Source of the DNA: Streptomyces sp. NBC_00536
GTDB taxonomy: Bacteria > Actinomycetota > Actinomycetes > Streptomycetales > Streptomycetaceae
Assembly: GCF_036346295.1 (NCBI RefSeq)
Contig: NZ_CP107819.1
Location: 868,001-932,000, forward strand
DNA length: 64,000 nt
Direction of reading: 5' to 3'
Both the position numbers and the translations under genes were made by a program. Each line of letters starts with the position of its first letter. The first letter of the stretch is position 1. The notes below the pieces were generated by a model. That model did not search any database. It saw only the letters and a program-made list of their open reading frames with translations, and was not told the origin of the DNA. Positions 57,337 to 64,000 of the stretch are shown in pieces.

Positions 57337-59283
57337 ATGGCCATCTCCACCCGCTCCACGCGCCTGCGCGCCTGGATGCTGGAAGGCCTCACCGATCAGA
57401 TGAAGCAGGAGCGGGGCCAGGGGCAGGAGGGCGGCGAGCAGGGTCAGCACGGGCGTCCCTGGTGGCGCGTGATGTGCCTGACCGGCCTGGACTACTTCTC
57501 CACGCTCGGCTACCAGCCCGGGATCGCGGCGCTCGCCGCGGGCCTGCTCTCGCCGCTCGCCACGATCGTGCTCGTCGTCCTGACCCTGCTCGGCGCGCTG
57601 CCCGTCTACCGCCGGGTGGCCGAGGAGAGCCCGCACGGCGAGGGCTCGATCGCGATGCTGGAGCGGCTGCTGTCCTTCTGGAAGGGCAAGCTGTTCGTGC
57701 TGACCCTGCTGGGGTTCGCGGCCACCGACTTCCTCATCACCATCACCCTCTCCGCCGCGGACGCGACCGCGCACCTGGTGGAGAACCCGCACCTCACCAG
57801 CGTGCTGAGCGGGCACCAGCTGGTCATCACCCTGATCATGATCGCGTTGCTGGGCGCGGTGTTCCTCAAGGGGTTCAGCGAGGCGATCGGGGTGGCCGTC
57901 GTCCTGGTGGGCGCCTACCTCACGCTGAACGTGGTGGTGATGGCGGTGGGTCTGTGGCAGGTGATCAGTGAGCCGCACGTCATCACCGACTGGTCGGCGG
58001 CGCTGACCACCCAGCACGGCAACCCGTTCATGATGATCGCCATCGCCCTCGTCGTCTTCCCCAAACTCGCCCTCGGCCTGTCCGGGTTCGAGACCGGTGT
58101 CGCGGTCATGCCGCACGTCCAGGGCGACCCGGACGACACTCCCGACAAGCCCGCGGGGCGGATCCGCGGGGCCAAGAAGCTGCTGACCACGGCTGCCGTG
58201 ATCATGAGCGTCTTCCTCATCACCAGCAGTTTCATCACCACCCTGCTGATCCCGGCCGACGAGTTCAAGCCGGGCGGCGCGGCCAACGGGCGCGCGCTCG
58301 CCTACCTCGCGCACGAGCACCTGGGTTCCACCTTCGGCACCGTCTACGACGTCGCGACCATCCTCATCCTCTGGTTCGCCGGTTCCTCCGCGATGGCCGG
58401 TCTGCTCAACCTCATGCCGCGCTACCTGCCCCGCTACGGGATGGCCCCGCACTGGGCCCGCGCGCTGCGCCCGATGGTCATCGTGTTCACCCTGGTCGCC
58501 TTCCTGGTCACGTGGCTCTTCGACGCCGATGTCGACGCGCAGGGCGGCGCGTACGCCACGGGAGTGCTGGTCCTGATCACCTCGGCGGCGGTCGCCGTCA
58601 CGATCGCCGCCCGGCGGGCCCGGCAGCGCGGCTGGACCCTCGCCTTCGGCCTGATCTCCGTCGTCTTCGTCTACACGACGGCGGTCAACGTGGTCGAGCG
58701 GCCCGACGGCGTGAAGATCGGTGCCTGTTTCATCGCGGGCATCATGGCGCTCTCGCTGCTGTCCCGCCTCGCCCGCGTCTTCGAGCTGCGCGTCACCGAC
58801 GTGGAACTCGACGACATGGCCCAGCGGTTCGTGCGCGACACGGCCAACCGCACCATCCGGTTCATCGCCAACGAGCCCGACAGCCGCGACCTCGCCGAAT
58901 ACCGCGACAAGGTCCAGCAGATCCGCGCCGACAACGACATCCCGGCCGCGGACGACGTGCTGTTCGTCGAGGTGACGGTCCTCGACCCGTCCGAGTTCGA
59001 ATCCGGGCTGCGGGTGCGGGGCGAGGTGCTCCACGGCCGCTACCGGGTGCTGACCCTGGAGAGTTCGACCGTACCGAACGCGCTCGCCGCGCTGCTCCTG
59101 CACGTGCGCGACGAGACCGGGAAGCGGCCGCACATCTACTTCGAATGGACCGAGGGCAACCCCTTCGCCCATTTCCTGCGCTTCTTCCTCTTCGGGCAGG
59201 GCGAGGTCGCCCCGGTCACCCGCGAGGTCATCCGGGAGGCGGAACCCGACCGGGCCCGCCGCCCGCACGTCCACGCGGGCTGA
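57337..59283 (+). CDS. KUP/APC-superfamily permease, candidate K+ importer (paralogue 2)
   Basis: The 648-residue protein shares layout and most residues with 37173-39098: [60 protein letters not shown], about 12 helices, and a conserved C-terminal cytosolic domain ([40 protein letters not shown]). The only marked difference is a longer Gln/Gly-rich N-terminus ([14 protein letters not shown]). AGGAG precedes the ATG at 57337. The conserved KdpE-like upstream site suggests that both paralogues respond to potassium limitation. Confidence 0.82.
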   Translation: MAISTRSTRLRAWMLEGLTDQMKQERGQGQEGGEQGQHGRPWWRVMCLTGLDYFSTLGYQPGIAALAAGLLSPLATIVLVVLTLLGALPVYRRVAEESPHGEGSIAMLERLLSFWKGKLFVLTLLGFAATDFLITITLSAADATAHLVENPHLTSVLSGHQLVITLIMIALLGAVFLKGFSEAIGVAVVLVGAYLTLNVVVMAVGLWQVISEPHVITDWSAALTTQHGNPFMMIAIALVVFPKLALGLSGFETGVAVMPHVQGDPDDTPDKPAGRIRGAKKLLTTAAVIMSVFLITSSFITTLLIPADEFKPGGAANGRALAYLAHEHLGSTFGTVYDVATILILWFAGSSAMAGLLNLMPRYLPRYGMAPHWARALRPMVIVFTLVAFLVTWLFDADVDAQGGAYATGVLVLITSAAVAVTIAARRARQRGWTLAFGLISVVFVYTTAVNVVERPDGVKIGACFIAGIMALSLLSRLARVFELRVTDVELDDMAQRFVRDTANRTIRFIANEPDSRDLAEYRDKVQQIRADNDIPAADDVLFVEVTVLDPSEFESGLRVRGEVLHGRYRVLTLESSTVPNALAALLLHVRDETGKRPHIYFEWTEGNPFAHFLRFFLFGQGEVAPVTREVIREAEPDRARRPHVHAG

Positions 59284-59381
59284 ACGGGCTGCCACTGCAC
59301 GAACTCGGTGATCCGGGCGCGGGCCCGCGGGGGCGTTGCTAACCTGCCAGCACACGGCGCTGTGCCACGGGGAGGGGTCCG

Positions 59382-60389
59382 ATGCGGCCACGGCTGGTGT
59401 TCGTCCACGGAATCGGCGGCCCGCGCGACCCGGCCCGTGAACTCGGCGACTGGACACGGTGGTTGGCCGAGGGCATGCGGGAGGCCGGGCACGCGGGAGC
59501 GGCGCGCGCCCTGGTCTCCGGCGAAGGGGCCCGGTGTACTTTCGCGCATTACGGGGACCTCTTCGGCCCGGCCCAGGCGCAGGGCGCCGAAGACCCCTAC
59601 GGCGGGCCCGGCGCCGCCCCCGGCGAGGCGTCGGCCGCGGTGGACGCGGCCCTGGCGGAGCTGCTCGTCGCCTGGGTGGAGGGCCTCGCGGAGGAGGCCG
59701 ACGAGGACGAGCACTGGACCCCCGGCCACGCCCGGGTCCTCGACCATGCCCGGGCGCAGGCCGCGCCCCGGGACCAGGAGCAGGGCAGCGGCCAGGTCGT
59801 GCGCCGCGCGCTCAATGTGGCGACCACGCTGCTGTCGCTGCGGCCGTGGGACGGCGCCGCCCGGTGGATCACCCCCAAGGTGATGGTCGGTCACCTCTCC
59901 CAAGTGGCCCGGTACTTGGCGCGAGGCGAGCCCGGGGCGGACGGCTCCGGCCTGGACCGCCGGATCCGTGCCCGGATCGCCGAGGCCGTCGGGGACGGTC
60001 CTGCGGTGGTGGTGGCGCACTCCCTGGGGTCCGTGGTCGCTCTGGAGGCCCTGCATGAACTCGCCTCCCCCGTACCGCTGTTCGTCACGATCGGCTCGCC
60101 GATCGGCATGCGGACGGCCGTGTGGCCGCGGCTCGTCCCGCGCCCTCCGGCCGTGCCCGAGGGCGTCGGCGGCTGGCTGAACTTCTGGGACCGCGACGAC
60201 ATCCTCGCCGTGCGCCCCCTGCTGGAACGGGACGTACGGGCGAACGCGCGCGGCGTCGCGCCGAAGTCCCGGCGGGTCGACTCGGACGGCGCCTGGGTGC
60301 ACTCCGCCGGGAAGTACCTCGCGCAGCCGGCCGTCGCGGGACCCGTCGCTCAGACACTGGCCCGGCTGGCGGGCGGGTACCCCAGGTGA
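59382..60389 (+). CDS. Alpha/beta-hydrolase, first gene of the VMAP operon
   Basis: The 335-residue protein has the oxyanion-hole region FVHGIGG (7-13) and nucleophile elbow AHSLGS (Ser214) in VVVAHSLGSVVALEALHELA. A plausible acid/base pair lies in NFWDRDDILAV and AWVHSAGKYL. It resembles esterase/lipase-like proteins that accompany conflict systems. Its stop overlaps the start of the caspase-VMAP gene (GTGA, 60386-60389), so expression is coupled. Whether it is an effector or a housekeeping lipase is unknown; coupling favours a role in the system. The gene starts 98 bases after the permease. Confidence 0.85.
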   Translation: MRPRLVFVHGIGGPRDPARELGDWTRWLAEGMREAGHAGAARALVSGEGARCTFAHYGDLFGPAQAQGAEDPYGGPGAAPGEASAAVDAALAELLVAWVEGLAEEADEDEHWTPGHARVLDHARAQAAPRDQEQGSGQVVRRALNVATTLLSLRPWDGAARWITPKVMVGHLSQVARYLARGEPGADGSGLDRRIRARIAEAVGDGPAVVVAHSLGSVVALEALHELASPVPLFVTIGSPIGMRTAVWPRLVPRPPAVPEGVGGWLNFWDRDDILAVRPLLERDVRANARGVAPKSRRVDSDGAWVHSAGKYLAQPAVAGPVAQTLARLAGGYPR

Positions 60390-62458
60390 GACACCGCCGG
60401 ACCGGGCGCCGTCACGTCCTGGTGCTCGCGCCGCAGTGCCCGCCGATGGGCCCGCTGATCCGGCTGGAGGAGGCGGCGGCCGGGCTGTACGCGGCGCTCG
60501 CCGACGCCTCGCTCGGCGCCTGCGAGCCGGGGCTGCCGGACGGGCGCGCCGCCCTGGTCGCCGGTGACGGCCTGACCAGCCGGGCCCTCCTGGACACGGT
60601 GGACGAGGCCATCGGGCACGCGGCCGAGCACCGCGCGACGCTCGTCCTGGCCTTCCTCGGGCACGGCTTCGCCGCCGGGCGCACCAGCACCCTGCACCTC
60701 ATGTGCGCCGACTCCACCGAGGACCTGCGCCACGGCGCGGTGAACGTGGCCGAGCTGCTGGTCCGGGCCGTGGACCACCCCGGGGTGAACGGCGTGCTCG
60801 GCATCGTCGACACCTGCAACGCCGCCGGGGCGCCCCCGGCCATGGCGGACCTGGCCGGGGGCGCCCGGGGCGGCCGGACCCGGCTGGGGCTGCTGATGGC
60901 CTCCTCCCTCGGCCAGCCCGCCGTCGGCCTCTCCTTCTCCCGGCACCTGACCGCCCTGCTGCGGGAGGGACTCCCCGGCACCGGCGCCACCCTCGGCGTG
61001 TCCGACGCCCGCGAGGCGCTGCGCGGGGTCCTCGTCGGCCAGGACGTCGCCGGATTCGACTGGGACGCGGACGGGGCGGCCGACGCGCCGCTGTGGATCG
61101 CCCGCAACGCACGGTGCCGCGAGGGGCTGTTGGGCGGTTTCGGTGGCCGTCTGGCGGGCGAGGAACTCACCGAGGCGCTCGCCGCCCTGGATCCCCCGGT
61201 GCCCGTGCCGGACGGCGCGCCGGACCTGCGGGCGGCGCTGCGCTGCCGCGACGACCTGCTCCGCCTCCCGCCGGGCCCGCACCGCGAGCGGGCCCTGCGC
61301 GCCGTCGACGGCCTGCTCGTCGCGGTCCGTACGGTCGGGTTCATCCGGAACTGGATCGGCGCCGGCCTGACCAGCGCCCGGCTGCGGCACGCGCTGTACA
61401 GCATGCTGGCGGCCGAGGGACGGCTGCCCGACGGCGCCGCGCACCTCACCGACGTCGGCATCATCGACGAGCTGACCTTCAACCACCCGGCCACCGACCG
61501 GGACGGCAGGCGGGTCGTCGCCCGGTTCGTCACCCTCCTCGCCCAGGCCTGCGGGAAGGACCTGGCCGACCCCGAACTGCGGTCCTGGGCCGCCCGGATC
61601 GAGGCGCCCGTCGAGGTCAACGACGCCATCGAGCACACCGCCCGGCGCACCGAGGGCCAGCGGCTCGGCCTCGTCGTCAGCCTGCACTCCTCCCTGATCG
61701 GGGACTGGCCCGAGGTGCTCGACGGCTGGCTGCTGCTGGACGGTTCGGTCATCCACCACGAGCAGTTCCCCTGCGACACCGCGGACCGCAAGGGCGCCGA
61801 GAGCGCCGTCGAAGAGGCAGCGCTGTGGGCGGAGGAACACGCCAGGACCCTGGAACTCCCCCTGAAACGGCTTGACTTGGCCGTCCCGAGCGGGCTGCTC
61901 CTGTCCTGGCGGCCCGAAGAGGCGGGCGCCGCCATGCTCCTGGGCATCCGGTACGACGTACGCCTGCACTGGAGCAGCCGGCTGACCCCCGACGCCGCGC
62001 TGCGCAGCATCGAGCCCGTGGTCGCCGCCCGCTGGGAAGCCATCGCCCGGTGCCAGGGGAGCACGCCGGTGGACTGGCTGGCGCACGAGGACCTCGTCGA
62101 CGCGCGGACGCTGCGCGGGCACCTGCGGGTCGGGCGCTACGCCCGTGGGATCGGCCTCACCCGGCATCCCGGCGCCGATGCCCCGCTGATGGAGCTGCTG
62201 CTCGCCTACACCCCGGTCCTGCTGTGGCCGCACACGGCGGAGGGCTTCCCCGAGGAGCGCCACGCCAGCCTCGACCAGGACTGGTGGGCCATGCCGGGCG
62301 CCCTGGCGCGCGCCTACCGCGAGCGCTGGCTCGGCGAGGGCCGCGCGGACCTCGCCGACCTCCGCGCCGTCTGGGACGACGAGGACTGGCTGCGCTTCTG
62401 CCGCCTCCTGTGGACGGCGGCTCCCCGTATCCGCGACCGATCCGAGGGGACCCCATGA
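60386..62458 (+). CDS. Caspase-like protease fused to VMAP C-terminal domain
   Basis: The 690-residue protein has an N-terminal caspase/CHAT-like domain (about 10-215), with catalytic His93 in FLGHGFAAG after a strand and Cys144 in GIVDTCNAAGA. The middle helical region (about 230-430) matches the effector-associated/VMAP-M part. The C-terminus (about 440-690) reads EHTARRTEGQRLGLVVSLHS, PVDWLAHEDLVDARTLRGHL, GRYARGIGLTRHPGADAPLM and ASLDQDWWAMPGALARAYRE, the VMAP-C hallmark. VMAP proteins act with MoxR ATPases and vWA proteins in ternary biological-conflict systems, where a protease effector is thought to be triggered by NTP-dependent sensing. It starts with GTG overlapping the hydrolase and overlaps the MoxR gene by 4 bases. 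Confidence 0.85.
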   Translation: MRHRRTGRRHVLVLAPQCPPMGPLIRLEEAAAGLYAALADASLGACEPGLPDGRAALVAGDGLTSRALLDTVDEAIGHAAEHRATLVLAFLGHGFAAGRTSTLHLMCADSTEDLRHGAVNVAELLVRAVDHPGVNGVLGIVDTCNAAGAPPAMADLAGGARGGRTRLGLLMASSLGQPAVGLSFSRHLTALLREGLPGTGATLGVSDAREALRGVLVGQDVAGFDWDADGAADAPLWIARNARCREGLLGGFGGRLAGEELTEALAALDPPVPVPDGAPDLRAALRCRDDLLRLPPGPHRERALRAVDGLLVAVRTVGFIRNWIGAGLTSARLRHALYSMLAAEGRLPDGAAHLTDVGIIDELTFNHPATDRDGRRVVARFVTLLAQACGKDLADPELRSWAARIEAPVEVNDAIEHTARRTEGQRLGLVVSLHSSLIGDWPEVLDGWLLLDGSVIHHEQFPCDTADRKGAESAVEEAALWAEEHARTLELPLKRLDLAVPSGLLLSWRPEEAGAAMLLGIRYDVRLHWSSRLTPDAALRSIEPVVAARWEAIARCQGSTPVDWLAHEDLVDARTLRGHLRVGRYARGIGLTRHPGADAPLMELLLAYTPVLLWPHTAEGFPEERHASLDQDWWAMPGALARAYRERWLGEGRADLADLRAVWDDEDWLRFCRLLWTAAPRIRDRSEGTP

Positions 62459-63408
62459 CCTGGGACGCGTACTACCGGGGCGACGGCGTGCCGAGGCCCG
62501 CCGCCGCACTGCCCGAACCGCCACCGTGGCGGACCTTCCCCATCCCGTCGTCGGCCGAGGTGTTCCGGCCGCCGGAGGGGCTGTCCGACGCCGTGAACGC
62601 GGCCCTGGCGCTGCGCCGCCCCCTGCTGATCACCGGCGGGCCGGGCACCGGGAAGTCCACGGTGATCGAGCAGGTGGCCGCGGAGCTGGCGCTGGGGCCC
62701 GTACTGCGCTGGCACGTCACCTCGCGCAGCTCGCTCGCGGACGCCCTGTACCGCTACGACGCGCTCGGCCGCATCCACGCGCACCGGCTCCAGCAGGAGA
62801 AGGCGCGGGCGGGCGGTGCGGCGGGCGTGGACGACATCGCCGCCTTCCTGACCCTCGGGCCCCTGGGCACGGCGCTGTTGCCGTCGCCGCGCCCCCGCGC
62901 GCTGCTCGTCGACGAGATCGACAAGGCCGACCTGGACCTTCCCGGAGACCTCCTCGACGTCCTGGAACGCGGGGAGTTCCGGGTGACCGAGCTGATGCGC
63001 GAGGAGCAGGACGAGGCGTGGGTGCGGGTCTGGGAGAGCCCGGAGCGGCACCTGGTGCAGCACGGGCACGTGCAGTGCACCGAGTTCCCGTTCATCGTGA
63101 TGACGAGCAACGGCGAACAGGAGCTGCCCGCGCCCTTCTTGCGGCGCTGCGTGCGCTACACCATGCCCAAGCCGACCGCCGAGCTGATCCGTGACGTCGT
63201 ACGCGGCCACCTGTGCCTGGAGGTCGGCGAGGCGGGACCGGCGGCCGAGCTGGTGGACGACTTCGTACGGCGCGTGGCGGCGGGCGAGAGCGTGGCGATC
63301 GACCAACTGCTGGGCACCCTGCACCTCTTGGACGGTCCGGCCCGTTCCCCGGGCGCCGAGCGGGAGAAACTGATCGCCCTGCTCATGAGGGACCTCTCGG
63401 GTGCCTGA
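62455..63408 (+). CDS. MoxR-like AAA+ ATPase of the VMAP system
   Basis: The 317-residue AAA+ protein has Walker A GGPGTGKS (61-68) and Walker B ALLVDEIDKADLDLPGDLLD (Asp153-Glu154). Sensor 1 lies in IVMTSNGEQELPAPFLRRCV, with the arginine finger in LRRC. The short N-terminal segment (YYRGDGVPRPAAALPEPPPW) is typical of MoxR proteins encoded beside VMAP/vWA genes. It probably remodels or signals through the vWA partner and the caspase-VMAP protein. Both ends overlap neighbours (ATGA upstream, 8 bases downstream). Confidence 0.92.
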   Translation: MTWDAYYRGDGVPRPAAALPEPPPWRTFPIPSSAEVFRPPEGLSDAVNAALALRRPLLITGGPGTGKSTVIEQVAAELALGPVLRWHVTSRSSLADALYRYDALGRIHAHRLQQEKARAGGAAGVDDIAAFLTLGPLGTALLPSPRPRALLVDEIDKADLDLPGDLLDVLERGEFRVTELMREEQDEAWVRVWESPERHLVQHGHVQCTEFPFIVMTSNGEQELPAPFLRRCVRYTMPKPTAELIRDVVRGHLCLEVGEAGPAAELVDDFVRRVAAGESVAIDQLLGTLHLLDGPARSPGAEREKLIALLMRDLSGA

Positions 63409-64000
63409 GTCCCCCGCGCCGCCGCCGCGGCCCCCGGGCGAGCCGGTGCGGGCCGGGGGCGGCGGCCCGCTGGCGGCCGTCGTCCCGGCCCTGCACGGGC
63501 TCGGCCGGGAGCTGGACGGGCTCGCGATCGCCGAGCTGCTCTGGCTGGCCGCGCTGCGGCGGGAGCGGGCAACTGCCGCCGGGGACACGGGAGTCGCGGA
63601 GGGCGCGGGCTCCCCCGGCGCCGCCGATCCGCGGGAGCGGATCGGGCCGTGGCGCCCGGGCCGCGATGTGTACGGTCCGTCGGCGCCGGGCGGCGAGGCG
63701 CTCCCCGCCCGGGAGGTCTCCGTGCCCCGGGCCGCCGCGCTCCCGCGCGCCCGGGAGATCGCCCGCGCCCTGCGGCCGCTGCGCCGGGCCTGGACCGCGG
63801 GGCGCAGTACGCGCCTGGACATCGGGGCGACGGTCGCGGCGTACGCCCGCAGCGGGGAACTGCTGCCCGCGTTCCGCCCGGCCCCGGAACGCTGGTTCGA
63901 CCTGACCGTGGTCCTCGACCGGTCGCCGACCATGGCCGTGTGGGAGGACGCGGGCGCCGAGCTGGTGAAGGTGCTGGCCTCGACGGGTGCTTTCCGTACG
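63401..64000 (+). CDS. SAV_2336-family / vWA-like protein, N-terminal part
   Basis: The gene begins with GTG at 63401, inside the end of the MoxR gene (8-base overlap), and is still open at the window end (200 codons). After a Pro/Gly-rich start come LHGLGRELDGLAIAELLWLA and ARALRPLRRAWTAGRSTRLD, then the strand WFDLTVVLDRSPTMAVWEDA. Its D-x-S-x-T (Asp173, Ser175, Thr177) is a MIDAS-like motif of a vWA domain. This matches the SAV_2336-type proteins of Streptomyces, which are vWA partners in MoxR ternary systems and often carry large C-terminal sensor regions. The rest lies outside the window. Confidence 0.85.
   Translation, partial: MPESPAPPPRPPGEPVRAGGGGPLAAVVPALHGLGRELDGLAIAELLWLAALRRERATAAGDTGVAEGAGSPGAADPRERIGPWRPGRDVYGPSAPGGEALPAREVSVPRAAALPRAREIARALRPLRRAWTAGRSTRLDIGATVAAYARSGELLPAFRPAPERWFDLTVVLDRSPTMAVWEDAGAELVKVLASTGAFRT

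Overview
The window is very GC-rich with strong third-position G/C bias and dense, often overlapping genes. The gene content points to a Streptomyces or very close relative: two kdp-type potassium systems, a short bL37-like ribosomal protein, a 2-methylisoborneol-synthase-like terpene cyclase, a DUF5994 protein and a vWA/MoxR/VMAP conflict operon. There is no rRNA, no complete tRNA and no CRISPR array.

Region 1 (1-10.3 kb) is a decaying stress/dormancy and accessory region. Intact genes are two CBS-BON proteins, a slipin, a DUF5994 protein and a GNAT acetyltransferase. Between them lie broken copies of a DevS/DosT-type kinase, a universal stress protein, a flavodoxin, a zinc alcohol dehydrogenase, an amine oxidase, an IS3 transposase, a STAS protein, an RsbW-like ATPase and other fragments. 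The mix resembles the oxygen/dormancy (Dos/Osd) gene set of actinobacteria after heavy erosion, much of it by internal deletion.

Region 2 (10.9-16.5 kb) is a terpene locus: polyprenyl synthase, SDR and acetoacetate-decarboxylase-like protein (overlapping genes), HAD phosphatase, EF-hand protein and a class I terpene cyclase. It ends at a terminator followed by a 25-bp relic of the 3' end of initiator tRNA-Met, a likely old integration site.

Region 3 (17.0-25.1 kb) has a GntR regulator divergent from a catabolic operon. The operon encodes a MmgE/PrpD dehydratase, a PEP-mutase/isocitrate-lyase-type lyase, both subunits of an aconitase-family hydratase and a metallo-beta-lactamase-fold hydrolase. 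The logic is that of the second half of the methylcitrate cycle or of dimethylmalate breakdown, without a synthase. A two-gene unit follows: an unknown protein, perhaps PrnB-like, and a clavaminate-synthase-type Fe(II)/2OG oxygenase.

Region 4 (25.1-59.3 kb) is a potassium/ion homeostasis island. It carries kdpFABC plus kdpE and kdpD, a second KdpD, a stand-alone KdpB, a KimA-like K+ importer, a CPA1 cation/H+ antiporter, two near-identical KUP/APC-type permeases, and remnants of another kdpE and kdpD. Most of these genes have upstream CGTCA/CGTTA direct repeats with an 11-bp period, as expected for an OmpR-family regulator such as KdpE. The same motif precedes two paralogous SDR genes that lack the catalytic lysine, and an integral membrane protein. 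Within the island are a scar of fragments (52.0-53.5 kb) and an MHS-type transporter with a PucR/GAF regulator.

Region 5 (59.4-64.0 kb, running off the end) is a tightly overlapping operon: alpha/beta hydrolase, caspase-like plus VMAP C-terminal protein, MoxR-like AAA+ ATPase and a SAV_2336/vWA-like protein. This is a ternary VMAP-type conflict system and the strongest candidate here for an unusual biological system.
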